Of a stretch of 64,000 nt of DNA, positions 1 to 9,749 are shown piece after piece. The notes beneath the pieces are model-generated. The model saw only the letters and a list, made by a program, of their open reading frames with translations, was not told the origin of the DNA and ran no database searches. Each line of letters starts with the position of its first letter. Position 1 is the first letter of the stretch. A program made the position numbers and the translations under genes. The DNA comes from an uncultured Collinsella sp. (GTDB lineage: Bacteria; Actinomycetota; Coriobacteriia; Coriobacteriales; Coriobacteriaceae): NCBI GenBank assembly GCA_934654775.1, contig CAKUGR010000004.1, positions 96,213 to 160,212 on the forward strand, in the 5' to 3' direction.

Positions 1-900
1 ATACGTCTCAGCCGAGTTCACAAGCGTCTCGAGCGGGGTGCAGAACAGTGAAATGTAGAGCGCGAAGGTCGCCATATCGACCGCCTGCAGTTGGCCTTGC
101 GCCACCAGCCAACCACCCAGCAGCACCACGATCACGTACAACACGCCCGAGAGCAGGCCATACGTCGCGGTATAGACGCCCATGGCGTGATACATATTCT
201 CCTTGGACGAAAGATAGCGGTCGTTAGAGGCGCGGAACTTGGAGCGCTCAGCTTCCTCGTTCGCAAAGCTCTTGACCACGCGCATGCCCGCCAGCGAATC
301 CTGCAGCTGCGCATTAATGCCGCTAATCTTTTTGCGGTTGTCGCTAAAGACCTCACGCATGCGCATGTTCTGCCAAAACATGACGACCGCAAACGCCGCG
401 GTCACCACGACCATGGCAAGCGCCAGCACCGGGGCGATGGTAAAGAGGATCACAAACGAGCCGATAATCTCGATACCGCAGATGATGATCCACTCGGGCA
501 CGTGGTGTGCCGCCTCGCAGATATCGAACAGGTCGTTGACCACGCGGCTCATCATGTCACCCGAGCTGTTGCGATCGAAGTACGCAAAGCTAAAACGCTC
601 GTACTGATCGAACAGGTCCTCGCGCATCTTGGACTCCATGCGCGCGCCCATCACGTGGCCCCAGTAACTCACAAAGTAGCGGCAGGCGCAACGGATGGCA
701 TACATCAGTACCAGGCCAACCGCGATCATACCGAGCGCCTGCATAATAGCAGCCTGACCCTGGGTAAAGAGCCCGCCGGTCAGATTGCGCAGAATGATAG
801 GAAACGCCAGATCGATGGCGGCAAGCACCAGAGCACAAACAGTATCGGCAACAAAAAGCCCCATCTGGGGCTTGTAGTACGAAAGAAAACGCTTAAACAT
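1..900 (-). CDS. ABC exporter, N-terminal membrane domain (cut by window edge)
   Basis: Three hundred codons are visible from an ATG at 900, preceded by a TAAGGTGAT-type ribosome site; the rest of the gene lies beyond position 1. The visible part is a type-1 ABC exporter transmembrane domain. It has several hydrophobic helices (near residues 15-35, 50-75, 140-180 and 255-285) and the family's coupling region with the motif SGDMMSRVVNDL near residues 115-125. The nucleotide-binding half would follow outside the window, so it is probably a half-transporter working as a dimer. The substrate cannot be told from this part. A short perfect inverted repeat (910-930) sits just upstream of the start. 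Confidence 0.9.
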   Translation of the reverse strand, partial: MFKRFLSYYKPQMGLFVADTVCALVLAAIDLAFPIILRNLTGGLFTQGQAAIMQALGMIAVGLVLMYAIRCACRYFVSYWGHVMGARMESKMREDLFDQYERFSFAYFDRNSSGDMMSRVVNDLFDICEAAHHVPEWIIICGIEIIGSFVILFTIAPVLALAMVVVTAAFAVVMFWQNMRMREVFSDNRKKISGINAQLQDSLAGMRVVKSFANEEAERSKFRASNDRYLSSKENMYHAMGVYTATYGLLSGVLYVIVVLLGGWLVAQGQLQAVDMATFALYISLFCTPLETLVNSAETY

Positions 901-909
901 AATCACCTT

Positions 910-930
910 ACGCGGTTTACCAAACCGCGT
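910..930. repeat. Short inverted repeat upstream of ABC exporter
   Basis: ACGCGGTTT and AAACCGCGT are separated by three bases and lie directly upstream of the exporter ribosome site. It could be an operator or a 5' leader hairpin; no U-tract follows on either strand that would make it a clear terminator. Confidence 0.45.
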
Positions 931-946
931 TTCGTCTCGACGCTGC

Positions 947-1044
947 AAGTGCTCCATTTGGACAATCTGGCCTTCAATCGTCGGTCGCGTATATCCATAC
1001 GCTTCCCTCCTCTTTCAGGCCACCTTGCCTCAAATGGAGCACTT
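947..1044. repeat. 14-bp inverted repeat enclosing 70 bp
   Basis: AAGTGCTCCATTTG (947-960) is perfectly inverted at 1031-1044. The pair brackets the spacer between the exporter and the Nudix gene. I see no coding capacity inside and no clear target duplication outside. Confidence 0.55.
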
Positions 1045-1082
1045 TCGCTGACTTATACAAACCTGCGAGGTTACCTCGCTCG

Positions 1083-1778
1083 CTACAGTTCCGCGCCACC
1101 TAGTCGGTGCGCAATGCTATCGCAGGCCAAGGCGCCCACGACGGTCTTGGCGTCTTCGATCTTGCCGTCGAGCACGGCGTCGATCAGCTCGTGCAGCGGC
1201 ACCAGGTCAACGTTGACGAACTCATCGTCGTCGGGGTTGGGCGCGTCGAACTCGAGCTTCGTAGCCAAGTAGATGTGAATGATCTCGTCGCAGAAGCCGC
1301 AGGTCGTGACGATCGACGTCAAAAAGCGGATGCGGCCGGCCCTAAAGCCCGTCTCCTCGTGCAGCTCGCGCTTGGCACAATCGAGCGGATCCTCGCCCGG
1401 ATCGAGCTTGCCGGCGGGAATCTCAACCGTCACGCGGTCGATGGCGGTGCGATACTGGCGCACCAGCACAATCTTGCCGCTTTCGGTAAGCGCCACAACG
1501 GCCGCCGCACCCGGATGGCGAATCACATCGCGAGCGCTGCGGTGACCGTTGGGCAGCTCAACCTCAAGACGGTGGACGTCGAGGATTTTGCCCTTCCAGG
1601 CGCACTCCTCCGAAAGAATCTTCTCGTGCAGCTCGGCATCGTGCGGGTCGTCATCGCCCAGCACCAGCATCGGCTCATCGACAACCTCGCCACCGGGCTC
1701 GCCCTCGGCGTGCCCATACGTGCGACCGTCCTGCTCGACGATCTGCGCGTCCACGAGCTCTTCGTTCTTCTCGTCCAT
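1083..1778 (-). CDS. Nudix hydrolase, ADP-ribose pyrophosphatase type
   Basis: A 231-residue protein with a complete Nudix box at about residues 123-145 (G-x5-E-x7-RELHEETGF), which coordinates the metal used to hydrolyse nucleoside diphosphates linked to another group. The upstream PAG and the VRQYR motif before the box resemble ADP-ribose pyrophosphatases of the NudF type. About 50 acidic, poorly conserved residues precede the catalytic domain. I chose the ATG at 1778 because AGAGGA lies nine bases upstream, whereas the in-frame ATG at 1787 is only one base from it. It is followed closely by the exporter on the same strand. The exact substrate is inferred from the family. Confidence 0.88.
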   Translation of the reverse strand: MDEKNEELVDAQIVEQDGRTYGHAEGEPGGEVVDEPMLVLGDDDPHDAELHEKILSEECAWKGKILDVHRLEVELPNGHRSARDVIRHPGAAAVVALTESGKIVLVRQYRTAIDRVTVEIPAGKLDPGEDPLDCAKRELHEETGFRAGRIRFLTSIVTTCGFCDEIIHIYLATKLEFDAPNPDDDEFVNVDLVPLHELIDAVLDGKIEDAKTVVGALACDSIAHRLGGAEL

Positions 1779-1799
1779 CCGTCTCATTCCTCTCGGACT

Positions 1800-3104
1800 T
1801 TAGGCATCCCAAGCGTCGCGGCCACGCAGTGCGCGCAGGCCGATGTCGTGACGCAGGGTCTTGCCCTCAAAATCAATCTTCTCGCAGGCCTCGTAGGCAA
1901 GGTTGCGAGCGTTCTCGAACGTGTCGCCCAGCGCGGTCACGGCAAGTACGCGGCCGCCGTTGGTCACGAGCTGGCCATCCACCACAGCAGTGCCGGCGTG
2001 ATACACGGTTACGTTCTCCATAGCCTCGGCGTCGGCGATACCGGTGATGACCTTGCCCTTCTCGTAGCTGCCGGGGTAACCAGCGCTCGTCAGGACGACA
2101 GCCACGGCCCACTCGTCACGCCAGTCGAGCTCAATCTGATCGAGCTCGCAGTTGGCGCAGGCCAGCATGACCTCGACCAAGTCGTTCTTAAGACGCGGCA
2201 GCACGACCTGCGTCTCGGGATCGCCAAAGCGGGCATTGAACTCCAGCACCTTGGGGCCGGCGGGCGTGAGCATAAAGCCGCCGTACAGGCAACCGCGGTA
2301 GTCGATACCCTCGGCAGCGAGCTCGGCCACGGTCTGCTCCATAACCGCCACCATGGTGGCGTGCTCCTCGTCAGTCACGATGGGCACCGGGCTGTAAACG
2401 CCCATGCCGCCGGTATTGGGGCCAAGATCGCCCTCGAGTGCGCGCTTGTGGTCCTGCGATGTGGCCATGGGACGCACGGTCTTGCCGTCGGTAAAGGCCA
2501 GCAGCGAGCACTCAGGGCCAACGAGCATTTCCTCGATAACCACGGTGTTGCCGGCGTCACCGAAGGTGCCGCCAAAGCACTCGCGCACGGCCTCCTCGGC
2601 CTGCTCAAGCTCGGTTGCCACGATAACGCCCTTGCCCGCAGCAAGACCGTCGGCCTTCACGACCAGCGGTGCGCCCTGCTCGCGCACATAGGCAAGAGCA
2701 GAAGCCTCATCGGTAAACGAGCCATAGGCAGCCGTCGGAATGCCCGCACGCTCCATGAGCTGCTTGGAGAACAGCTTGGAGCCCTCCATCTGGGCGCCCT
2801 CGGCACCCGGGCCAAAGCAGGGAATGCCCGCCGCACGCACGGCGTCGGCCACGCCCACCACGAGCGGGGCCTCGGGGCCAATCACCACGAGTCCGCATCC
2901 GTGGCTCTGCGCAAATGCCGCCACGGCTGCAGGATCGCAATCGTCGAGAACAACGTTCTCGCCACAGCTCGCGGTACCGCCGTTGCCCGGCGCGATGTAG
3001 AGCTTGCCGGCGCGCGGTGATGCTGCGAGCTTTGCTGCCAAAGCGTGCTCGCGGCCGCCGCTGCCCAACAACAGGATGTCGATGGTTTGAGTGTCCGCCT
3101 TCAA
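1800..3104 (-). CDS. purD: Phosphoribosylamine-glycine ligase
   Basis: PurD makes glycinamide ribonucleotide from phosphoribosylamine, glycine and ATP in purine synthesis. The 434-residue product starts with an N-terminal Rossmann-like segment (GSGGREHAL) followed by an ATP-grasp fold with GPNTGGMG and the metal-binding stretch [12 protein letters not shown]. Length is normal for the family. I chose a TTG start at 3104: GAGGAGG lies five to six bases upstream and the family's N-terminus begins right after it, whereas the longer frame from 3161 adds unrelated residues. It lies downstream of purA on the same strand, and the two may be co-expressed. Confidence 0.95.
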   Translation of the reverse strand: MKADTQTIDILLLGSGGREHALAAKLAASPRAGKLYIAPGNGGTASCGENVVLDDCDPAAVAAFAQSHGCGLVVIGPEAPLVVGVADAVRAAGIPCFGPGAEGAQMEGSKLFSKQLMERAGIPTAAYGSFTDEASALAYVREQGAPLVVKADGLAAGKGVIVATELEQAEEAVRECFGGTFGDAGNTVVIEEMLVGPECSLLAFTDGKTVRPMATSQDHKRALEGDLGPNTGGMGVYSPVPIVTDEEHATMVAVMEQTVAELAAEGIDYRGCLYGGFMLTPAGPKVLEFNARFGDPETQVVLPRLKNDLVEVMLACANCELDQIELDWRDEWAVAVVLTSAGYPGSYEKGKVITGIADAEAMENVTVYHAGTAVVDGQLVTNGGRVLAVTALGDTFENARNLAYEACEKIDFEGKTLRHDIGLRALRGRDAWDA

Positions 3105-3127
3105 GGGTGCCTCCTCTATGGATGAAC

Positions 3128-3203
3128 GGCCCGCCAACCTTGCGGGCCCATTACAAAGCAAATATACCCCTCGGCCGCCCGCCTGGGCTGCAAAGGGGTA
3201 TAT
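3128..3203. other. Leader/spacer with two hairpins between purA and purD
   Basis: GGCCCGCC/GCGGGCC (about 3128-3149) and ATATACCCCT/AGGGGTATAT (3162-3171 and 3194-3203) can each fold. They may terminate purA or form the purD leader. No purine-riboswitch core was recognised. Confidence 0.35.
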
Positions 3204-3224
3204 CGCAATAACCGTAAAGACCGA

Positions 3225-4520
<1,296 letters not shown>

Positions 4521-4604
4521 TTACATTCATGGACTGTCTACGCACCACGCCGGCGCGCAGAAGCACAAAACATTCCCAGTATACCCGTGCAACGGGCGCC
4601 TGTC

Positions 4605-5996
4605 CTACTCCTCGGTATGCGCCCCATCAAGCTCATAGAACTTGGTGGATGCCGGCAGGAACATCAGGTCGACGTCGCCGATCGGGCCCGAACGGTTCTT
4701 GGCCACAACGATACGCGTAACGCCCTCGTCGGGTCGATCGTCGCGCGAGGCCTCGGCCTCGTCGGCGGAGCGGTCCAGGAACATAACGATGTCGGCGTCT
4801 TGCTCGATGGAGCCCGATTCACGCAGGTCGGAAAGCTGCGGGCGCTTGCCGGTACGGGATTCGACCTGACGCGAAAGCTGCGAGAGCGCGATCAGCGGGA
4901 TCTTGAGCTCCTTGGCCATGATCTTCATGCCACGCGACATCTCGGAGACCTCGACGGTACGGCTCTCGGAGCGGCGTCCCGGCGGAGGGCTCACCAGCTG
5001 CAGGTAGTCCAGGATGATGATGGCCTTCTCCTTGTTATGGAGCATGCGGCGGCTCTTGGCGCGGATCTCGGTCACCGTGGTGCCGGGCGTGTCGTCGATC
5101 AAAATGTCGAGCTTGGACAAGGTCTGCGTTGCCTCGTTGATGTTGGCCCACTGCTCGGGGCTAATGCGGCCCATACGGAAGTCGCTGATCGAGATCATGG
5201 CATAGGCGCAAATCAGGCGCTGGGCAATTTCCTTGCCCGACATCTCCAGCGAGAAGAAGCCGACGGTATAGCCGGCCGCCGCGGCGTTGAGCGCCAGGTT
5301 GAGGGCGAACGACGTCTTACCCACGGCAGGACGGGCGCCGATGATGATGAGCTGGCCCTCGCGGAAGCCCATGAGCATGCGGTCGAGCGACGGGAAGCCC
5401 GTGGGCACGCCCGCGGCCTGGCCACCGGCCTGGCACACTTCCTCGGCCTCGTTATAGGCCTCGACCATAAACTCGGTCAGCGTCTTGTAGCTCGACTTGA
5501 CCTCGCGCGCCGTGACCTTGAGCAGCTTGCTCTCGGCCAGCTCAACGACCTCTTTGGTGTCGGTGGGAGCGTTATAGGCCAGTGCGTTGATCTCGTTGGT
5601 GGCGCCGATCAGCTCGCGCAGCATCGAGTCGCGGCGCACGATGGCGGCGTGGTGCTGCCAGTTGACAAGCGACAGGGTCTGACCCATCAGCTCCAAAATG
5701 TACGCCTCGCCGCCCACGGCATCGAGCTTGTTGATGCTGCGCAGGTAATCGATCAGCGAGATGGAGTCGATGGGAATGCGGCTGTTGTACATATCGACCA
5801 TCGCGGTGTAGATGGTCTTATGAATGGGCCGGTAGAAGTCATCGGGCTGCAGCTCGACCTGGGCCTCTTCGACCACCTCGGGCGATAGCAGCATAGCGGC
5901 CAGAACATTGGCCTCTGCATCTTGGTTTTGGGGAAGACCCAACTTGGAGCCGCGGTCCTCAACCGTCAGCCCGGTCTCCCTATCGTCATATGCCAT
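4605..5996 (-). CDS. dnaB: Replicative DNA helicase DnaB
   Basis: The ring helicase that unwinds DNA at the fork. The 463-residue product has the N-terminal primase-interacting domain (residues about 20-125), a linker, and a RecA-type domain with Walker A GARPAVGKT at about 220-228, a DYLQL Walker-B-like segment and the SQLSRQVE motif. I chose ATG 5996 because GAGG lies six bases upstream; an earlier in-frame ATG at 6008 has no good ribosome site. A terminator at 6159-6188 separates it from rplI, so it probably has its own promoter in 6000-6150. No inteins or insertions are seen. Confidence 0.96.
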   Translation of the reverse strand: MAYDDRETGLTVEDRGSKLGLPQNQDAEANVLAAMLLSPEVVEEAQVELQPDDFYRPIHKTIYTAMVDMYNSRIPIDSISLIDYLRSINKLDAVGGEAYILELMGQTLSLVNWQHHAAIVRRDSMLRELIGATNEINALAYNAPTDTKEVVELAESKLLKVTAREVKSSYKTLTEFMVEAYNEAEEVCQAGGQAAGVPTGFPSLDRMLMGFREGQLIIIGARPAVGKTSFALNLALNAAAAGYTVGFFSLEMSGKEIAQRLICAYAMISISDFRMGRISPEQWANINEATQTLSKLDILIDDTPGTTVTEIRAKSRRMLHNKEKAIIILDYLQLVSPPPGRRSESRTVEVSEMSRGMKIMAKELKIPLIALSQLSRQVESRTGKRPQLSDLRESGSIEQDADIVMFLDRSADEAEASRDDRPDEGVTRIVVAKNRSGPIGDVDLMFLPASTKFYELDGAHTEE

Positions 5997-6158
5997 GAGC
6001 ATCCTCATTCATATCGCTTGCGAGCATCCATAGTATCAGCCGCGGTCCAAAAACGGACCGCGCGCCGGCAATCATCACCGAACCAAACGGATGAACGGTC
6101 CCGCAATTGGGACTTCACCATAACGCCTGCCATGGCGCTCGCTGAGCGTAGAAAACAA

Positions 6159-6188
6159 AAGGGCACCCTGGTTTCCCAGAGCGCCCTT
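6159..6188 (-). terminator. Rho-independent terminator after rplI
   Basis: Read on the minus strand, AAGGGCGCTCTGG pairs with CCAGGGTGCCCTT around a short loop and is followed by TTGTTTT. It lies 33 bases after the rplI stop and separates the ribosomal-protein unit from dnaB. Confidence 0.8.
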
Positions 6189-6220
6189 CTTAGAACAAGA
6201 TTGTTGCGTTGCAGCAAATG

Positions 6221-6760
6221 CTACTCGGCAGCAGCCTCAGTCTCGACCTCGGCGGTCTCGGCCTCGGCGACCTCAGCGGCCTCCTCAGCCTCAGCCTCGG
6301 CAGCGAGCTCCTCGGCGGTAACGCCAACGAGAACGACAACCTCGGCCTTGATCTCGCGGTACAGCGAGATGGCAACGGTGTGGGCACCGGCAACCTTGAT
6401 GGGCTTACCGAGCTCGACGCGCTTGCGGTCGATGTCCATACCGAGCTGAGCCTTGATGGCGTCAGCGATCATAGCGGCGGTAACGGAGCCAAAGAGGATG
6501 CCCTCGTCGCCAACCTTGACGTCAACGGTGACCGTCTTGCCCTCGAAGGCAGCCTTGGTGTCGTTGGCGGTAGCCAGACGGACGGCCTCGCGCTTGGCGA
6601 TGTTGTTGCGACGCTCGTCAAGCTGCTTGAGGTTGCCCTTGGTGGCGGCAACAGCGAGCTTCTTGGGGAACAGGAAGTTCTCAGCGTAACCCTGAGCGAC
6701 CTCTACGACGTCACCCTCGCCGCCCTTGCCCTTGATCTCATCGAGAAGAATAACCTTCAT
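6221..6760 (-). CDS. rplI: Ribosomal protein bL9
   Basis: bL9 binds 23S rRNA with its N-terminal domain (MKVILLDEIKGKGGEGDVV, with the usual GY.ENFLFP motif) and extends a long helix to a C-terminal domain. At 179 residues it is about 30 longer than usual; the extra C-terminal tail (about 150-179) is almost all Ala, Glu and Val and probably disordered. It is the last gene of the rpsF-ssb-rpsR-rplI unit, an order conserved in many bacteria. Confidence 0.95.
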   Translation of the reverse strand: MKVILLDEIKGKGGEGDVVEVAQGYAENFLFPKKLAVAATKGNLKQLDERRNNIAKREAVRLATANDTKAAFEGKTVTVDVKVGDEGILFGSVTAAMIADAIKAQLGMDIDRKRVELGKPIKVAGAHTVAISLYREIKAEVVVLVGVTAEELAAEAEAEEAAEVAEAETAEVETEAAAE

Positions 6761-6775
6761 GATGCGTCTCCCTTC

Positions 6776-7042
6776 TTAGCCGCGGTCGCGGTTGCCACGA
6801 GAGGAAACCACGGGGACGGTGTACGGCAGGAGAGCCATCTCGCGGGCGCGCTTGATGGCGTTGGCGATGTCATGCTGATGCTGCGTGCAAGCGCCAGTGA
6901 CGCGACGGGGCTTGATTTTGCCACGGTCGGTCATGTACTTACGGAGAAGCTGAGTGTCCTTATAGTCGATGAACTCAGTGTTCTCCTTGCAGAACTGGCA
7001 GTACTTACGACGCGGCTGACGTGCAGAAAAATCATTAGCCAT
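6776..7042 (-). CDS. rpsR: Ribosomal protein bS18
   Basis: An 88-residue small-subunit protein that partners bS6. It carries the segment YCQFC near residue 14 and a later GACTQHQH, the Cys/His set of the zinc-binding version of bS18. The start is the ATG at 7042, seven to eight bases after AAAGGT; a longer frame from 7093 adds residues that do not belong to the family. It follows ssb by about 70 bases and rplI begins 15 bases after it. Confidence 0.95.
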   Translation of the reverse strand: MANDFSARQPRRKYCQFCKENTEFIDYKDTQLLRKYMTDRGKIKPRRVTGACTQHQHDIANAIKRAREMALLPYTVPVVSSRGNRDRG

Positions 7043-7114
7043 GTCAAAATACCTTTCATTTGGCAACTTCGGCGAACCGAAGCCGCCTCTCACTCAAAAA
7101 TAGGTGAACAGCCC

Positions 7115-7567
7115 TTAAAACGGGATGTCCTCATCGTAGACGTCGACCGCGGGCGGCGTAGCCACCGGTGCGGCAGGACGTGCTGCGGGCGCGGGGGCTG
7201 CGGGGGCGTAACCGCCCTGATCGTAGCCACCCTGGCCACCACGGGAGCTCATAAACTCGATCTCATCAACGATGACCTCAAGCTTGCTCCGGCGCTGGCC
7301 GTCGCGCTCCCAAGAGCTGTAGCGCAGCTTGCCCTCGATCGCGACCTTGTTTCCCTTTGCCAGGAAACGGCTCACGGCCTCGGCGCGCGTGCCGAACATA
7401 GTGCAGTCGACAAAGTTGGGATAGTCCTCCCACTCGCCAGTCTGCGGGTTGCGGCGACGATCGTTCACGGCGACGCCAAAGGACAGAACCTGGGTTCCGC
7501 CGGCGGTGGCGCGCAGCTCGGGATCACGCGTGAGGTTACCGGTGATGTTCACTCGATTGATGCTCAT
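7115..7567 (-). CDS. ssb: Single-stranded DNA-binding protein
   Basis: A 150-residue SSB with an N-terminal OB fold (MSINRVNITGNLTRDPELR and the FGV.V.DR segment), a Gly/Ala/Pro-rich flexible linker from about residue 112, and the C-terminal acidic tip DEDIPF that recruits replication and repair proteins. It lies between rpsF and rpsR, the standard arrangement, and is the main replicative SSB of the window. Confidence 0.96.
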   Translation of the reverse strand: MSINRVNITGNLTRDPELRATAGGTQVLSFGVAVNDRRRNPQTGEWEDYPNFVDCTMFGTRAEAVSRFLAKGNKVAIEGKLRYSSWERDGQRRSKLEVIVDEIEFMSSRGGQGGYDQGGYAPAAPAPAARPAAPVATPPAVDVYDEDIPF

Positions 7568-7615
7568 AACTCACTACTTCCTCTTGGGGCACAAGCCCAG
7601 TCCAAAACGACAGTC

Positions 7616-7909
7616 TTACTCCTGGTCGTCGCGACGGACGATCATGTGGCGGATCACAGCGTCGGTGATGCGCAGGACGCGATCAAGCTCGGCGATCTGG
7701 GTAGGATCTGCGTGGAAGTTGATGAGGGTGTAGTCACCATCGGTGAGGTCGTTGATCTCGTAGGCGAGCTTGCGCTTGCCCCACTCGTCAACGGAGTCGA
7801 CCTTGCCAGCGCCCTCAGCGATCGTGGTATCGATACGCTTCATAACAGCGAGACGAGTCTCGGGGTCGAGCGACGGGTCAACAAAGAACAGCAGTTCATA
7901 AGCCTTCAT
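7616..7909 (-). CDS. rpsF: Ribosomal protein bS6
   Basis: A 97-residue small-subunit protein beginning MKAYELLFFVDPSL, with the KRKLAYEIN motif typical of bS6. The start is the ATG at 7909, close behind the GAGGTGAC ribosome site; the frame from 7930 adds unrelated residues. It is the first gene of the rpsF-ssb-rpsR-rplI unit, whose promoter must lie in the 490-base gap upstream. Confidence 0.94.
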   Translation of the reverse strand: MKAYELLFFVDPSLDPETRLAVMKRIDTTIAEGAGKVDSVDEWGKRKLAYEINDLTDGDYTLINFHADPTQIAELDRVLRITDAVIRHMIVRRDDQE

Positions 7910-8403
7910 ATTGTCACCTCCTCTGGGCAAATGTGGCTTCAGGTCGTGAAGGTGCGCCTGAAGCAGGAAAAGACTTGGTAATAATATCTTTCAACCTCCC
8001 AGGCTGCAAGAATATGCAGCTACAACCTCATGACCTCCACATATGTCCATACTCACACGCCGCTTCATGCGTCTTCCAACCAAATGCCGACCAAATGCTT
8101 GACGGATCTGTGGACAAGATACGGCGCTGCGGGGACAAACCAAATCAAATCGCAGGTCAGCAATTGCAAGGCTGTGGTCGCGAAATGCATACCAGTGGTC
8201 TTCAACAACGGTCAAAGATTATTAAATTCATTGCCGAGTCGCTTATAAATACCCATTTTGAACAATTTGCTACTTGCAGCCATGCTGGTCAGAGTCCGTT
8301 TTTGGCTCGCTTGAACCCCGTCACGGAGCCAAGCGTTTAAAAAAAGCCAACTTTTCTGTTTGCACTTTGCGATTCCTCGTGTATACTGACTTTCGCATTT
8401 AAC
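7910..8403. other. Gap between rpsF and tRNA-Ser
   Basis: No supported gene. Short open frames on both strands have no ribosome site or recognisable protein. The right end carries the tRNA-Ser promoter (8360-8387) and the left part must hold the rpsF promoter, which I could not place. A -35-like TTGCAC and a -10-like TATACT are the only clear signals. Confidence 0.6.
8360..8387 (+). promoter_or_regulatory. Promoter of the tRNA-Ser genes
   Basis: TTGCAC (8360-8365), a 16-base spacer and TATACT (8382-8387), 17 bases before the first tRNA-Ser. Confidence 0.7.
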
Positions 8404-8494
8404 GGAGAGTTGTCCGAGTGGCCGAAGGAGCACGATTGGAAATCGTGTAGGCGTCAAAAGCGTCTCCAGGGTTCAAATCCCTGACTCTCCGCCA
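8404..8494 (+). tRNA. tRNA-Ser (anticodon GGA)
   Basis: The acceptor stem GGAGAGT pairs with ACTCTCC; the anticodon loop TTGGAAA gives GGA (reads UCC/UCU). A long variable arm, GTTCAAATC T-loop and an encoded CCA (8492-8494) are all present, as expected for a class II serine tRNA. Confidence 0.95.
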
Positions 8495-8503
8495 GTTAAT
8501 TCC

Positions 8504-8533
8504 AAAGCAGGCCTTCGAGCCTGCTTTGTTTTT
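8504..8533 (+). terminator. Terminator-like hairpin between the two tRNA-Ser genes
   Basis: AAAGCAGGC pairs with GCCTGCTTT around CTTCGA, followed by GTTTTT. It suggests the first tRNA is at least partly terminated before the second, though no clear second promoter was seen in the short gap. Confidence 0.75.
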
Positions 8534-8542
8534 ACCCCACGC

Positions 8543-8633
8543 GGAGGGGTGGCAGAGTGGTTGAATGCGGCGGTCTCGAAAACCGTTTGGCCTGTATAAG
8601 GTCACGAGGGTTCGAATCCCTCCTCCTCCGCCA
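8543..8633 (+). tRNA. tRNA-Ser (anticodon CGA)
   Basis: The acceptor GGAGGGG pairs with CTCCTCC (one G-U), anticodon CGA reads UCG, the variable arm is long and CCA is encoded (8631-8633). Its 3' 25 bases (8608-8632) are perfectly inverted at 8698-8722, and its last 18 bases are imperfectly repeated at 8829-8846. Confidence 0.95.
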
Positions 8634-8646
8634 TTTAGATTGAGGA

Positions 8647-8672
8647 AGCTCCCAATATTGGGGGCTTTTTTG
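8647..8672 (+). terminator. Terminator after tRNA-Ser (CGA)
   Basis: AAGCTCCC pairs with GGGGGCTT (one G-U) around a short AT-rich loop, followed by TTTT. Confidence 0.8.
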
Positions 8673-8697
8673 TTTTGAGTTCCTAACAAGCGAATAC

Positions 8698-8846
8698 GGC
8701 GGAGGAGGAGGGATTCGAACCCGCCAGGGCGCAAAGCGTAAAGAAAACGCGCCCGTGGCGCGTTTTTAGCGCAGCGCGGTCGGCGTAAGCCGACCGGATA
8801 AATTTTGAGCTCCGCTCAAAATTTGGACATCCCTCCTATTCAGCCA
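8698..8846. repeat. tRNA-derived element A (behind tRNA-Ser)
   Basis: The element opens with a 25-bp perfect inverted copy of the tRNA-Ser (CGA) 3' end (8698-8722). It continues with the shared core CCGCCAGGGCGCA, an AAAACGCGC/GCGCGTTTT hairpin and AGCGCAGCGCG. Next come two perfect hairpins (GGTCGGC/GCCGACC at 8778-8795 and AAATTTTGAGC/GCTCAAAATTT at 8800-8824). It ends with an 18-base direct copy of the tRNA 3' end, 15 of 18 matching (8829-8846). Two related copies follow tRNA-Gly and tRNA-Lys in this window. It is non-coding as far as can be seen. Confidence 0.7.
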
Positions 8847-8953
8847 CGCCCGCGCCCGGTCCCGACCGTTTACCGAGCAATTGGGTCGCCACGCCCGCCA
8901 ACCATGTACTATGTACGGGCATTGTCTAAACTCGCAACTCAAAGGACCCCATC

Positions 8954-9643
8954 TTGCCCGTCGTCGCTGCTATGACCGTTACCTCACATGCCTCGGATGC
9001 CATGGTCGCTATCCCCTTTTGGCTCGAGATGTTCGCTGTTGTCGCGGCATCAATCTCGGGCGTGCTGGTCGCGCGCGAACACAAGCTCGACCTGGTGGGC
9101 GCGGTCGCACTCGCGGTGGTCTGCGGTCTGGGTGGCGGTCTTTTGCGCGATATGACACTCCAGGTCGGCAACGTCTACATCCTCAACCAGCCAATGGCGC
9201 TGCCGCTCTCCATCGCCACGGCGGCCATCATCTACATCTTCCCGGCAATCGTCGATAAACCCGAGAAACTCATTCCCCTACTCGACATCATCTCGGTCGG
9301 CATCTATGCGGCAACTGGTGCAGACAAGGCGCTGGTCTACGGCTTTGCGCCGGCGGTGTGCATCATGATGGGCTTCTTCACCGCGGTGGGTGGCGGCATG
9401 TTGCGCGATGGCTTTATGGGCGTGGTTCCGGGCATTTTCCAACGCACTAACTTTTATGCCATCGCGGCTATCGCTGGATCGGCAAGCTATGTAAGCCTCG
9501 TCATGAGTGGCTTGGTCAGCAATGTCGCCGCGCTGGTCGTATGCGTTGTCGTGACCATGGGCCTGCGCTGGCTCTCGCTGCGCTTTGACATCAAAAGCCC
9601 CACCGAGGAAGACATCGCGCGCTTCTTGCATCGCAAAAAGTAG
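8954..9643 (+). CDS. UPF0126/TRIC-like membrane protein
   Basis: A 229-residue, seven-helix-like hydrophobic protein of the UPF0126 family (two repeats of the domain once called 'glycine transporter'). The two repeats show the paired motif GGGLLRD (about residue 60) and GGGMLRDGFMG (about residue 145). Structures of family members resemble trimeric TRIC cation channels; transport of glycine or cations here is inference. The TTG at 8954 is preceded by AAAGGA at seven bases; an ATG at 8972 is an alternative. It stands alone between the tRNA element and the bactofilin-like gene. Confidence 0.85.
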   Translation: MPVVAAMTVTSHASDAMVAIPFWLEMFAVVAASISGVLVAREHKLDLVGAVALAVVCGLGGGLLRDMTLQVGNVYILNQPMALPLSIATAAIIYIFPAIVDKPEKLIPLLDIISVGIYAATGADKALVYGFAPAVCIMMGFFTAVGGGMLRDGFMGVVPGIFQRTNFYAIAAIAGSASYVSLVMSGLVSNVAALVVCVVVTMGLRWLSLRFDIKSPTEEDIARFLHRKK

Positions 9644-9712
9644 ACAGCACGGCACAACCCTTCGAAATGCAACTGAGAGGTTCTTTTAGAGCGCCCGCGC
9701 GTTGGGTACCCT

Positions 9713-9737
9713 GTTAGATACATGTCGAGTATCTAAC
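9713..9737. promoter_or_regulatory. Inverted repeat before the bactofilin-like gene
   Basis: GTTAGATAC (9713-9721) and GTATCTAAC (9729-9737) form a perfect 9-bp inverted repeat ending one base before the GAAGGA ribosome site. It could be an operator or a hairpin controlling translation. Confidence 0.5.
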
Positions 9738-9749
9738 GAAGGATTCACT

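Noticed and set aside
4587-5888. Long open frame opposite dnaB
   Set aside because: High-GC codon bias leaves antisense frames open; no ribosome site or recognisable protein, and dnaB is certain.
7933-8340. 135-codon frame upstream of tRNA-Ser
   Set aside because: No ribosome site, no family resemblance and a composition unlike neighbouring genes.
8698-8722. A tRNA gene on the minus strand suggested by the inverted tRNA-Ser end
   Set aside because: Only the T-arm and acceptor 3' strand are present; there is no D-arm or anticodon arm.
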